This document shows, one piece after another, positions 34,259 to 42,995 of a stretch of 64,000 nt of DNA. Under the pieces are notes generated by a model that saw only the letters and a list, made by a program, of their open reading frames with translations, did not search any database and was not told the origin of the DNA. The DNA lies in assembly GCF_009711055.1 (NCBI RefSeq), contig NZ_WMJY01000007.1, positions 1-64,000 of the forward strand, written 5' to 3'. Within the stretch, counting starts at the first letter, position 1, and each line of letters opens with the position of its first letter. Source of the stretch: Myroides pelagicus. GTDB taxonomy: Bacteria; Bacteroidota; Bacteroidia; Flavobacteriales; Flavobacteriaceae. The position numbers were made by a program, and so were the translations under genes.

Positions 34259-35317
34259 ATGATAGTTGAAAAAGAAGCTATGAAATACCATATAGACTTA
34301 TATGCTAGTGTAAAGATCAATATCAATAGCGATGCCAAGGCGTATGCTAATATCTTGTGTTTGGGTGATCGCTGTAAGAGTTTTGCAGAAGGGTTCTCAG
34401 AAAACTCCCAATCGCGTATATCGCTAATGGGAATCGTCAAAGGACTTGAACAAATCAAACAAGCGGCAGTAGTAACTATACATAGCAGTAGTAAGTACGT
34501 CTGGAATACGTATGAGAAAGGATGGCTTGTGCGGTGGCGTGCGAATAATTGGCTGAAGAAAGATGGTGAACCACCGCTGAATTTGGACTTGTGGAAGCGT
34601 TTTGCCCTGCAATTGGATAGACATCAGATACAGTTTAACTACGTCCCTTACAAGCAAGAAAACGCGTATCTAGCAAAAGCGAAAGCGCTAGGAGCAGAAG
34701 CATTGGTCAGTAGTGCGTTGAAAGTCGATGAGGTTTATCATATGTATCTGGAGGAGTTGAACCTTCATTTGAATGCAGTGCCTGAGATTGTAGCTTTAGA
34801 TGAGCAGGAACAAGCTGTGGTATCAGTGGTGGACACAACTCAAGAGGCAAAAATAACGGAAGGTGTTGATCAATTTATTGAAGAGGATTCATTCACTGAA
34901 ATTGAGATAGTAGCAGACAAAGAAGATACATCTATCGTTCCCCCTGCCTTTGAGTCATTAGCCTCATTGGAAGATGAAGAAGAGGATACAGAACAGGAGG
35001 AGGAAGATAGTCAGGTAAATAGCCGTCCGACAATACTTCAAAAGATGCCTAGTGAAATCAAAGTACTTGTTGGTATTCGAGATTTACTGAATAAATACTT
35101 TGCAAGTCATACTAGTCAAGAGATTTTGCGCTCAACGGATCTCTATGACTTAATCAAGAAAAACAAGGTGCTCAAGGAGCGTTTTCCGCATTCAGTATTG
35201 TTAAATAGTTTTTTGAGACGTCAGCACCAAGAGGGTATTTTAAAGCAAATTATTCCTAACTGCTGTGTAGATACTTTTAATGAAGATTTTTATCAGTGGC
35301 GTTTTCATCGATTGTAA
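34259..35317 (+). CDS. RNase HI-fold pseudoenzyme with extra C-terminal domain
   Basis: Residues 8-150 follow RNase HI closely (KSFAEGFSENSQSRISLMGI, SSSKYVWNTYEKGWLVRW, LNLDLWKRFALQLDRHQIQF). The catalytic carboxylates appear lost: the Glu of the helix motif is Ser (SRISLM), the Asp before the QYV-like strand is Ser (HSSSKYV), and the last Asp is replaced (ENAYLAKAKA). After about 90 acidic low-complexity residues (EDEEEDTEQEEEDS), a 95-residue basic helical domain ends the protein. It probably binds nucleic acid without cutting. The internal ATG at 34280 (MKYHIDLYAS) is an equally good start. Confidence 0.7.
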   Translation: MIVEKEAMKYHIDLYASVKININSDAKAYANILCLGDRCKSFAEGFSENSQSRISLMGIVKGLEQIKQAAVVTIHSSSKYVWNTYEKGWLVRWRANNWLKKDGEPPLNLDLWKRFALQLDRHQIQFNYVPYKQENAYLAKAKALGAEALVSSALKVDEVYHMYLEELNLHLNAVPEIVALDEQEQAVVSVVDTTQEAKITEGVDQFIEEDSFTEIEIVADKEDTSIVPPAFESLASLEDEEEDTEQEEEDSQVNSRPTILQKMPSEIKVLVGIRDLLNKYFASHTSQEILRSTDLYDLIKKNKVLKERFPHSVLLNSFLRRQHQEGILKQIIPNCCVDTFNEDFYQWRFHRL

Positions 35318-35369
35318 AGGAAAGGATGTTACTTTTATGTATTTAAAGGAAATATTAAAATTGTGAAAA

Positions 35370-36038
35370 ATGAGAGTGTTAACAGTACTTATCTGTCTAA
35401 TGACATTGACCACATTTGCTCAGCCCAAAGCTGTGGTGGGTAAAACGACTTATCAGTTTTGGTTAAATGTACCTAAGGTTGTGGAAGCGAAGAATCCATT
35501 GATTATCTTTTTGCACGGCAAGAGCTTATCGGGTACGAATATTGATCAGGTAAAGCGATATGGAGCGTTGAAGGGTATCGAAAACGGGCTAGATATTCCC
35601 GCCTATTTAGTAGCGTCACAGTTGCCTTCAGGACCGTGGAATGCGGATAGAATAGACGAAATAGTTCGTTATGTAATAGCTAACTATCATATAGATGAAT
35701 CTCGAATTTATGTCACGGGAATGAGTTTGGGTGGATATGGTGCGATGAAGTATGCAGGAGAATACTCTAATCGGGTAGCTGCTGCTGTGGCTTTGTGTGG
35801 AGGAGGAGATGAGCGCGATGCTTGTGCCTTGGCGACTATTCCTATTAAGTTGATTCACGGGGATAAGGATTTTATTGTCCCGCTGAAAGAATCTAAGAAG
35901 ATAATGAAGGCTATTCAAAACTGTGACCAACAGGCACCTATTGAATTAGAGGTAGTGCAGGGGGGGACACACGGGAGTGTGGAGGACTTGTTCAGGCACA
36001 TGGAGTTATACAACTGGCTACTGAAGCATCGGAAATAA
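35370..36038 (+). CDS. secreted alpha/beta-hydrolase esterase
   Basis: This 222-residue protein has a signal peptide (MRVLTVLICLMTLTTFAQ) and a compact alpha/beta hydrolase fold of the phospholipase/carboxylesterase type: oxyanion region FLHGKSL, nucleophile elbow GMSLGG, acid in HGDKDFIVP, and His in GGTHGSV. The triad is complete. Likely a periplasmic or secreted esterase; its substrate is unknown. Confidence 0.85.
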   Translation: MRVLTVLICLMTLTTFAQPKAVVGKTTYQFWLNVPKVVEAKNPLIIFLHGKSLSGTNIDQVKRYGALKGIENGLDIPAYLVASQLPSGPWNADRIDEIVRYVIANYHIDESRIYVTGMSLGGYGAMKYAGEYSNRVAAAVALCGGGDERDACALATIPIKLIHGDKDFIVPLKESKKIMKAIQNCDQQAPIELEVVQGGTHGSVEDLFRHMELYNWLLKHRK

Positions 36039-36102
36039 TTGGAATTTGGGTTTGTCAGTTATATTATTAGAATGAGCTACTCCAAATAAGGATTAATTAT
36101 TG

Positions 36103-36131
36103 AAAAACCGAAGTAGCACTTCGGTTTTTTT
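36103..36131 (+). terminator. intrinsic terminator of esterase gene
   Basis: CCGAAGT (36108-36114) pairs with ACTTCGG (36118-36124), with A-run and seven T. Confidence 0.9.
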
Positions 36132-36181
36132 ATTCCCTAAAAGAAACATAGTCTTTACGGATTTCCACTTGTTGGAAAATC

Positions 36182-36419
36182 TGGAAGGGGACCCTTTATT
36201 CTTTTATAGAAGATTTAAGGCAAATGTATGTTTATCACCAGTTCTATAATGCTACGCGTAGCCTTAGTTTATCCAAGTTAGCAAGCGAAGGACCACAAGG
36301 AGTATTACCTAAAGGGGTGTGAAGGCTATATTTGTCATCTAATTCATTTAGGCGTGAAAGATATAAGTGAAAATTTTGAAGACCAGATTCAATCTATCAT
36401 TGATAAATGGATAAAATAG
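36182..36419 (+). pseudogene. McrC-like restriction protein 3' remnant, frameshifted
   Basis: One frame (from 36182) reads SFIEDLRQMYVYHQFYNATR, the conserved C-terminal nuclease-domain pattern of McrC-family specificity subunits, and hits a stop at about 36320. A second frame then continues CEGYICHLIHLGVKDISENF to a natural end at 36419. The two frames are one gene split by a frameshift, with no N-terminal part left upstream. A terminator follows. It marks this site as a former or active insertion hotspot for defence genes. Confidence 0.55.
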
Positions 36420-36438
36420 AAGAGTCAAAATAAGTATA

Positions 36439-36462
36439 GCCCATCGAGAGATGGGCTTTTTT
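36439..36462 (+). terminator. intrinsic terminator after McrC remnant
   Basis: GCCCATC (36439-36445) pairs with GATGGGC (36450-36456), followed by six T. Confidence 0.88.
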
Positions 36463-36536
36463 ACATTGGTAAATATAGTTATGCAAATCGAAGATTTATT
36501 AATTTATTAAAAGTCTTTACTTAAAAAAGTGGGTGG

Positions 36537-36556
36537 TTTACGGATTTCCGTAAACT
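36537..36556. promoter_or_regulatory. 20-bp palindrome GTTTACGGA-TT-TCCGTAAAC
   Basis: Perfect 9-bp arms around a 2-bp centre. The half TTTACGGATTTCC recurs at about 36154-36166 before the McrC remnant. A TACATTTG -7 element (36575-36582) follows 19 bp later, so the palindrome sits where an operator would be. Confidence 0.5.
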
Positions 36557-36677
36557 AAGTTAAAGTATTCATTTTACATTTGTTGGTGTGCACTTTGTGA
36601 AAGCAAGCAGTAATTAGAAGAGGAGCAGTGTTGAAAAATATAAAAGGAAAAATAATGAAAGTTATTGTAAGTAAGTA

Positions 36678-36826
36678 GTGGATAAACAAGGAAACTTCTA
36701 TGGCTATTTTTGGGTAAATAAATATCAATCAAAAAGATTTGAATCGTCACTTGGCTTGATTATTTATGAATATTATGAAGAAATAAGAGAAGATGTAGGT
36801 GAGTGGTATGATAAAATATTTGATTA
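36678..36826 (+). pseudogene. short frameshifted gene remnant
   Basis: From a GTG at 36678 the frame reads coding-like aromatic-rich sequence (DKQGNFYGYFWVNKYQSKRF and on to IIYEYYEE), stopping at 36783-36785. A shifted frame then continues REDVGEWYDKIFD to a stop at 36826. No family recognised. The rest of 36463-37109 is AT-rich, with only the palindrome/-7 element upstream and no exact promoter match directly before 37110. Confidence 0.4.
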
Positions 36827-37109
36827 AGGCTTTGTTAACACTTGAAGATAGGTGTTTACTCAAAAAAAAGGAGGTTTGACGGAAAATAACAGTAAATAGA
36901 GTTAATAAGGGTTAAATTTATATAATTATGTTTACATGTCAACAGCTTTAGCAATTATAGATACTATTAAGTTTAGCTTTTGTAATCTGTTTATGGTTTA
37001 TAGAAAGGACTGTTAACTGTCTTTTATAATTTTTATAATAAAGTGTGGTTTAGTTTGTTATTGTGTTATTTTAGAATAACTTTATTGTTAATAATAGTTA
37101 ATTATATAT

Positions 37110-38021
37110 ATGAGATATAAGATTAAAGGTAGCTTGATACTTGGGATAATACTTTTAGTAAGTAGCTGCCAAAATAAAGAACCAGAAACAGAGTTGAAAT
37201 CTGAATTTGGAAAGTCAATTTACTATGATGCATTTTTGTGGAAGCAAGGTAGAAACGACACATTAACAAAGTCATTTGTTTATGATTTTAATCAATGGGC
37301 AACTGAGACAGATTCGTACGTACAATTATCTTTAAGCGATCATACTAGTGAGCCAATCTCTTCCTCTAATAAAACTTATCACTTTCTAGTTAATGACAAA
37401 CCAGTGGTTAATGGTTTGTTTTCAATCGAATCATCTAAAAAGAGCCTTGATACAATTCGCCTACAGATAGTTTTTAAAGAGAAAATTAATAGTGAGTTCT
37501 ATGGTTTTATCTCTATTAAAGAGCACAACATAGATAGGGTGAATGATATTGATCAATTAAATAGCGCAAATATATATAAGTGGTCAGCTTCTCAGCAAGT
37601 TAAGATGAATCCTCTTCAGTTTAGATTAATTTGTATTGCAGGTGTACTTTTGACATTATTACTTATTTATTTATTGGTATTACGCCCTATTATGTTTAAA
37701 AGGTTTGGAAGAGGTGTAGTTACAATTCAAAGTCCATTTTATAAGAATACACCAGTTAAAAATAGGATTAAGATTGTCTACACAAATAAAAAAGAAAAAC
37801 AAGGCTTTTTAAATAAAGTATTTAAAGGGAAGATTGTCTATGTGGTGCATGATTACTTTAACGCACCTTTAATTTTAACCCCTGGAATTAAAGGAAGGAT
37901 AAGAGTAAAAACTAATGGAGCGTATTCTATTGAGCCTTTTACAAGTAATATGGAAAAGGGAAAAACATTTAAAATAACTAATACATCAACAAACGAAGAA
38001 ATAACACTAACATATCTATAA
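37110..38021 (+). CDS. membrane-anchored lipoprotein of tubulin-like operon
   Basis: This 303-residue protein is of no recognised family. It has a lipoprotein signal with LVSSC (Cys20), a 150-residue extracytoplasmic region, a clear transmembrane helix at residues 172-192 (ICIAGVLLTLLLIYLLVL), and a 110-residue beta-rich tail that should face the cytoplasm. A lipidated N-terminus plus a transmembrane helix places it in the inner membrane, able to link the periplasmic vWA protein to the cytosolic tubulin-like proteins. Two bases separate it from the tubulin gene, so it is co-translated. Confidence 0.7.
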   Translation: MRYKIKGSLILGIILLVSSCQNKEPETELKSEFGKSIYYDAFLWKQGRNDTLTKSFVYDFNQWATETDSYVQLSLSDHTSEPISSSNKTYHFLVNDKPVVNGLFSIESSKKSLDTIRLQIVFKEKINSEFYGFISIKEHNIDRVNDIDQLNSANIYKWSASQQVKMNPLQFRLICIAGVLLTLLLIYLLVLRPIMFKRFGRGVVTIQSPFYKNTPVKNRIKIVYTNKKEKQGFLNKVFKGKIVYVVHDYFNAPLILTPGIKGRIRVKTNGAYSIEPFTSNMEKGKTFKITNTSTNEEITLTYL

Positions 38022-38023
38022 TT

Positions 38024-40822
38024 ATGGCACATATTTTAAAGAGAAGTTTATTTATTGGACTCGGAGGAACTGGAGCTCAAGCTTTATTACATACTAAGAA
38101 AAGATTTTTAGATACCTATGGTGAATTGCCTCCGATGATTGGTTTTTTAGCAATAGACACCGATATCAGTACGGGAGAAAAATCAATTACAAGAGATTGT
38201 ATTTTAGATAAACATAAAGTTAGAGATAGTAAGGTTTCATTTACTCCATCTGAAATTATTCATATTGGGGTACAAGAAGCAGCCTCATCATATGAGAAGA
38301 ATAGAGACACTATTTTCGATTGGATGCCTCAAGAGAATGAATATGCTTTAAAAAATTTGTGGCAAGGTGCAGGACAGGTAAGAACAAATGGTAGGTTTGG
38401 AACATATTTTAATCAGAACAATATCATGAATGCCGTTCAGAATAAAATAAATGATATTCGAAATATAGATATAGCAAATCAAAATACATTTATTCCAAAA
38501 GACAGCGGTATTGAAATTAACTTTGTTTTTTCAATTGCTGGAGGTACAGGAAGTGGGACTTTTATAGATATAGTTTATTTGGTCAAACATGCATTGGCTG
38601 GAGTAAATAATGTTAAGTCCATTGGTTTTGCAGTTCTTCCTGATGTATTTAACGCAATGCAGCAAGGTATTTCCATGGCAAATACAAGGCCTAATAGTTA
38701 TGGTGCATTAGTAGATTTAGATTTCTTGATGAGTAAAAATGTAGAACATTTAGGATTGTCGATTAATTTGAATCAACAGCTAATTGATATAAAGGAGAAT
38801 CCATTTGATATTTTGTTTACCATAGGTAATAAAAATACAAGTGGTGCGGTAATTGATCATATATCAGATATCTCTGAACAAATTGGACTAGCAATGTTTA
38901 CAGGGGCAAGCGAATTAAGTGCGAATGTAAATAGTGTATATGATAATGTGATAACTGTGCTGGTAGGGGGGCAACTAGATATTTTGAATAAACGTGCATG
39001 GGCCTGTGGAATGGGAGTAAGTGAATTGTATTATGATGGAAATGGTCTAGCAAATATTTACGCGCGTAGAGTAGCTCATAGCATGATTAATAATTTATTG
39101 ACACAAGGAGTTGGTGCTCAGCCATTGGCCAATAATTTTATTGATAGCCCTGAGGTAAATATTAGAGAGAATAATGGAAGCGACAATCTAATTAATGCTT
39201 TGTTAAGTAAAACACCTCAGAATCAATTTCCATATATTAATGATGTTTCTGATATATTGAATCAAATAAACGCATATCTACTTAGCATCGATAAGACTTC
39301 TCAGGCAAATGTTGATGAGAATTCTGAAGTTAAATATAACAATGTCTCTAAAGAACTAAAAAGCTTTATTGTAAAAGTATTAGATGATAACAATGGTATT
39401 GGTAATACGGAACATTTTTTAGAAGACTTGAAGCAACAGTTAAATATTTTCTTTAATGAAATGGACGATGAAGAAGGTATTTTTCTAAACAATAAGAATA
39501 ATAACGATCAAGCTATTAAAAGTGAAGTTGAAAGTTTGCAAGCGCTTTCAAAAGGTTTTTCGTTCTTAAAAAAATCTTCAATTAATGATAGTAAAGAAAG
39601 TCTGAATGATTTAGTTAACAATCAGTCTATTACGATTAATGAAATTAAAAGAAGAACTTCGGCTAAACAATTTATCACTAAACTTATAGGAGAGGTTAAT
39701 GATTATCAGAAAACCATAAGTACAATTAAGAATAAATTAGAGCGTATTCAACAAACAATACAATCTTATGTAAATAACGCAATAAACTCGACAAACGAAA
39801 GACAAAAAACATTTGTTATTGATTTGCATAAGCTTGATTTGAATAAAACCTATCCAAAAGAAGGAGATTATCTAATGGTTGATTTTATTAATGTATTGAA
39901 TAAATCCTTGGATAATGGAATACTGGATTTTGATACATTGAAAGATGAAAATATAGAGAGAAAATTCTGGAAATATACTAAGGAGCTACCTAAGTCTAAG
40001 GAATTTGTAAACAAATCTATTGACGATGTTTTAAGAGGTTTAAGTGAAGAAGAAACTAAAGCGATTGCTAATCAGTTAATCACAAAATCACATGCCTTAT
40101 GGCAACATAGTTCAAAAGGTTATGCTATAGGTCAAGAACTCTTCGATTACTTTGTTATCGGTTTACCTACAAGTAATTCTACATTTAAAAAATCATTTGC
40201 TACACTTGTACAAAATCAAAACATTGAATATGTTTCCACAGGTATACATAATAAAGTAATTTGTTATCGTATGGAAGCAGCATCTCCTATTTTTGGGGTT
40301 CTAGATGTTGAAGGATATTGTAGGGACCATGATAGGGTTAAAGAAAATTCTAATTCTATGATCTATAATATAGATAAGAACTGGTTAACTAAAATGCAAC
40401 GTTCAAATTTCTCAATATGGCCAGCTAAAAAAGAAGATAATAGTTTGCAAGCTTGGGTTTTAGCTTTTGGTTATGACCTTGTGCGTTTGGATTCAGATAC
40501 AAAGAAATACAAAGTATATTCTAGAGAACAAGGAAATCCATTACGAAACTATTGGTATGAGCTTTCTGAATATAGAGATGAATCATTTGATTTGTTTAAA
40601 CGCGGGAAGTTTATAGATGAGATAATTACAGGAATTAATGAAATCAGGCAAAAAGATGGAGAGGTGAAAAGCAATGAATTGATTTCAAAAATGAAGCAAG
40701 ATTATTTAGCTAATTATGCTCAAATTAATGTAAGTATGGAAGATATTGAAAAACCCATCTATTCAAAAATAAAAGATTTGGTTATTAGAGAAATTGATTT
40801 TGTAACAAAAGAATTAAAGTAA
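38024..40822 (+). CDS. tubulin/FtsZ-superfamily GTPase-like protein
   Basis: This 932-residue protein's N-terminal 250 residues have the tubulin nucleotide-binding layout: FIGLGGTGAQALL (residues 10-22, T1-like loop), a strand LAIDTD, the phosphate-binding tubulin signature AGGTGSGTFID (residues 172-182, T4 loop), and NSYGALVDLDFLM near residue 224 in the position of helix H7. The remaining 650 residues are helical and family-specific. It matches the bacterial tubulin-like group (Pfam Tubulin_2 type), far longer than FtsZ. It is expected to bind GTP and polymerise or act as a switch. Central gene of a four-gene operon. Confidence 0.82.
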   Translation: MAHILKRSLFIGLGGTGAQALLHTKKRFLDTYGELPPMIGFLAIDTDISTGEKSITRDCILDKHKVRDSKVSFTPSEIIHIGVQEAASSYEKNRDTIFDWMPQENEYALKNLWQGAGQVRTNGRFGTYFNQNNIMNAVQNKINDIRNIDIANQNTFIPKDSGIEINFVFSIAGGTGSGTFIDIVYLVKHALAGVNNVKSIGFAVLPDVFNAMQQGISMANTRPNSYGALVDLDFLMSKNVEHLGLSINLNQQLIDIKENPFDILFTIGNKNTSGAVIDHISDISEQIGLAMFTGASELSANVNSVYDNVITVLVGGQLDILNKRAWACGMGVSELYYDGNGLANIYARRVAHSMINNLLTQGVGAQPLANNFIDSPEVNIRENNGSDNLINALLSKTPQNQFPYINDVSDILNQINAYLLSIDKTSQANVDENSEVKYNNVSKELKSFIVKVLDDNNGIGNTEHFLEDLKQQLNIFFNEMDDEEGIFLNNKNNNDQAIKSEVESLQALSKGFSFLKKSSINDSKESLNDLVNNQSITINEIKRRTSAKQFITKLIGEVNDYQKTISTIKNKLERIQQTIQSYVNNAINSTNERQKTFVIDLHKLDLNKTYPKEGDYLMVDFINVLNKSLDNGILDFDTLKDENIERKFWKYTKELPKSKEFVNKSIDDVLRGLSEEETKAIANQLITKSHALWQHSSKGYAIGQELFDYFVIGLPTSNSTFKKSFATLVQNQNIEYVSTGIHNKVICYRMEAASPIFGVLDVEGYCRDHDRVKENSNSMIYNIDKNWLTKMQRSNFSIWPAKKEDNSLQAWVLAFGYDLVRLDSDTKKYKVYSREQGNPLRNYWYELSEYRDESFDLFKRGKFIDEIITGINEIRQKDGEVKSNELISKMKQDYLANYAQINVSMEDIEKPIYSKIKDLVIREIDFVTKELK

Positions 40823-40832
40823 AAAAAGATAT

Positions 40833-42995
40833 ATGATAAGTCCTTGTATTAATATAGGAATTGGTAAGGATGGAATAACATGTCTTAATGGACTCGCGCG
40901 AAATTTTCATTCGCGTGAGTCTGTATTACCTACATTAATGTCTTTTTTAACAGTGGACTTAGAGGGAGCTCAAAAGTTCAATGTTTATGAAAAGGATAAA
41001 GAGGAATATGTAGAATATGAGTTACCTAATAAAGTAGATTCTGAGTTAACAGACGAGCATGTTTTTTTAGCAAAAGCTTATAATGATTTGATTTCTATTT
41101 TAAATGTATTACATAAAAGTCTACAGTATACCTATATAAATTTAAACTTGGTGTATTCTGCACTTGAACAAGACTTGACGATAATAGAGTCTTTTTCTAA
41201 TATTGTAAGAGAGTATACCCGTGATGGTACTTTTGGTACGGTGATTATTAAGAATTTTGTAATTATATCAGACGGAATAGGTATCTTATCTAATGAAGAA
41301 GAAAGTAGAGTTACTGAAAATTTATTGTTTATTGAAAGTGTTAAAAAGAATAGTCCAATAGTGGATACTATATTTCTTTTAGATGACAAAAACTTAAAAG
41401 CTATTTTCTTAGGATATAAAAATGAGTATTTATCATTTGCTCTTTATGAATTTATCATAGCTATTATGACAAATCAGTATAAAGTGCTTAGTAATCTTTC
41501 TGGAAAAAGTAACTTCTTGTCTTTTGGTATTGGCTCTATATTTTTTGATAAGTTATATTTTAACGCCTATTTTGATTATGCGATTTTTAGAAAATTTCTT
41601 AAAAATGAAAAAATTAGTCTTGATGGGAAAAATAAGTATGAATTATCAAGCCTAACAGAAGTAAAAAAAATATTCAATGAGTATTATTCTAATATAACCA
41701 CTGATTTAGAACCTGTTTTTGATTTAGTAAATATAGAATCTAATGAAAAAGGAGATTTAGCAATTGGATCTTATCAATACACTTTGCAACTTATGTTAGG
41801 GGAGCAAAAGGATAGGGTTATTGATGTAGATAATTTTGTTTTAAAGTATAATATTAAGGAGTTAATATTCAATATTATTTATAAGTATGTATTAGAAGAT
41901 AAAGAGAAGAAGGAAGTACTATCTGTAGAGGAAGGTAAAAGAGAAATTGTTAGAGCTCATTATCAAGAAATAGAATTATCTGAGTTAAGATCTTTAGAAG
42001 AAGATGATTACAAGAGTGATATTGAAGTTTTGAAAAGCCAATTAGCAGAAGCAAAACAGAACTTGTCTAAATACGAAAATCAACTTAAAAAAAGCTTCTT
42101 TAAGTATAAAAAACCTCTTGAACGAAAGTATATTAAACTAAGTCGTCAACAAGAATTATCGGATAAACTAGATAAGTTATATGAAAAGAAAAAATTAGTA
42201 GAGTTAGAACATAGTAAAAAGTTTTTTATTAATAGGCTCTTTTCTTGTAGAGCTTTCAGGAATACAATTGAAGAGATAGAGTTTGAAATAGGTGATTTAA
42301 AACATGAAATTAGCCTTAAAAGTAAAAGTGTTTCGGAAGTTCAAAAAGCATTAGGTGAACTTTATGAGCTCTATGAGCTCTGTGAAACAAAAAACAAGAG
42401 AATTACATCGGTTATTAATGTTTTACAAGACCAAGGGAAAATATTTGAAAGAAGATGGTTTGCTACGCCTTATATTGATTATTCTTTTGTTCAAAATGTT
42501 ATAGATCTTCAATTATTAAAAGCATACTTTAAAACTAATCAGTGGGAGTTAACCAATAATATAAAACAGTCTTATTCTACATTAATGGACAAAGATTACG
42601 ATAGGTATGAAATATTAGAAAACTATCTGGATATATCAATAAATAATAGAATAGGAATAATTGATTTCGATGCAACTGAATATATGTTGGGCTATTATGA
42701 TCAAATGAACTTATTTACTGGGTTTAATTTTGATGAAGATATTAAAAAACTTCAAGAAAGAGGAAGGCCTTTTATTAATGTTATACCTACCTATATTGCA
42801 CAAACACATGAGCTTTATTCTGTGTACAACGCAGAATGCAGGGATAAAGTGATGATTAAAATTAAAGATTACTTTGCTAGCACACCACCTTCTGTAATAG
42901 ATTGTCTTAATAAAGACCGTTTTTTATCTATTAATATTGAGAGCTTCAATTCAATAGATAATCTAGCAAAATCATTTAAAAATGATAGACAATGA
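40833..42995 (+). CDS. divergent tubulin-like partner with dead nucleotide loop
   Basis: This 720-residue protein's N-terminus aligns by eye with the preceding tubulin-like protein: INIGIGKDGITCLNGLARNF against FIGLGGTGAQALLHTKKRF, and LPTLMSFLTVDLE against LPPMIGFLAIDTD. Where its neighbour has NFVFSIAGGTGSGTF, it has NFVIISDGIGILSN (residues 141-154), so the glycine-rich phosphate loop is gone. Residues 390-525 form a strong coiled coil. It is inferred to be a non-hydrolysing structural partner. Ten bases follow the first tubulin gene; its stop overlaps the vWA start. Confidence 0.65.
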   Translation: MISPCINIGIGKDGITCLNGLARNFHSRESVLPTLMSFLTVDLEGAQKFNVYEKDKEEYVEYELPNKVDSELTDEHVFLAKAYNDLISILNVLHKSLQYTYINLNLVYSALEQDLTIIESFSNIVREYTRDGTFGTVIIKNFVIISDGIGILSNEEESRVTENLLFIESVKKNSPIVDTIFLLDDKNLKAIFLGYKNEYLSFALYEFIIAIMTNQYKVLSNLSGKSNFLSFGIGSIFFDKLYFNAYFDYAIFRKFLKNEKISLDGKNKYELSSLTEVKKIFNEYYSNITTDLEPVFDLVNIESNEKGDLAIGSYQYTLQLMLGEQKDRVIDVDNFVLKYNIKELIFNIIYKYVLEDKEKKEVLSVEEGKREIVRAHYQEIELSELRSLEEDDYKSDIEVLKSQLAEAKQNLSKYENQLKKSFFKYKKPLERKYIKLSRQQELSDKLDKLYEKKKLVELEHSKKFFINRLFSCRAFRNTIEEIEFEIGDLKHEISLKSKSVSEVQKALGELYELYELCETKNKRITSVINVLQDQGKIFERRWFATPYIDYSFVQNVIDLQLLKAYFKTNQWELTNNIKQSYSTLMDKDYDRYEILENYLDISINNRIGIIDFDATEYMLGYYDQMNLFTGFNFDEDIKKLQERGRPFINVIPTYIAQTHELYSVYNAECRDKVMIKIKDYFASTPPSVIDCLNKDRFLSINIESFNSIDNLAKSFKNDRQ

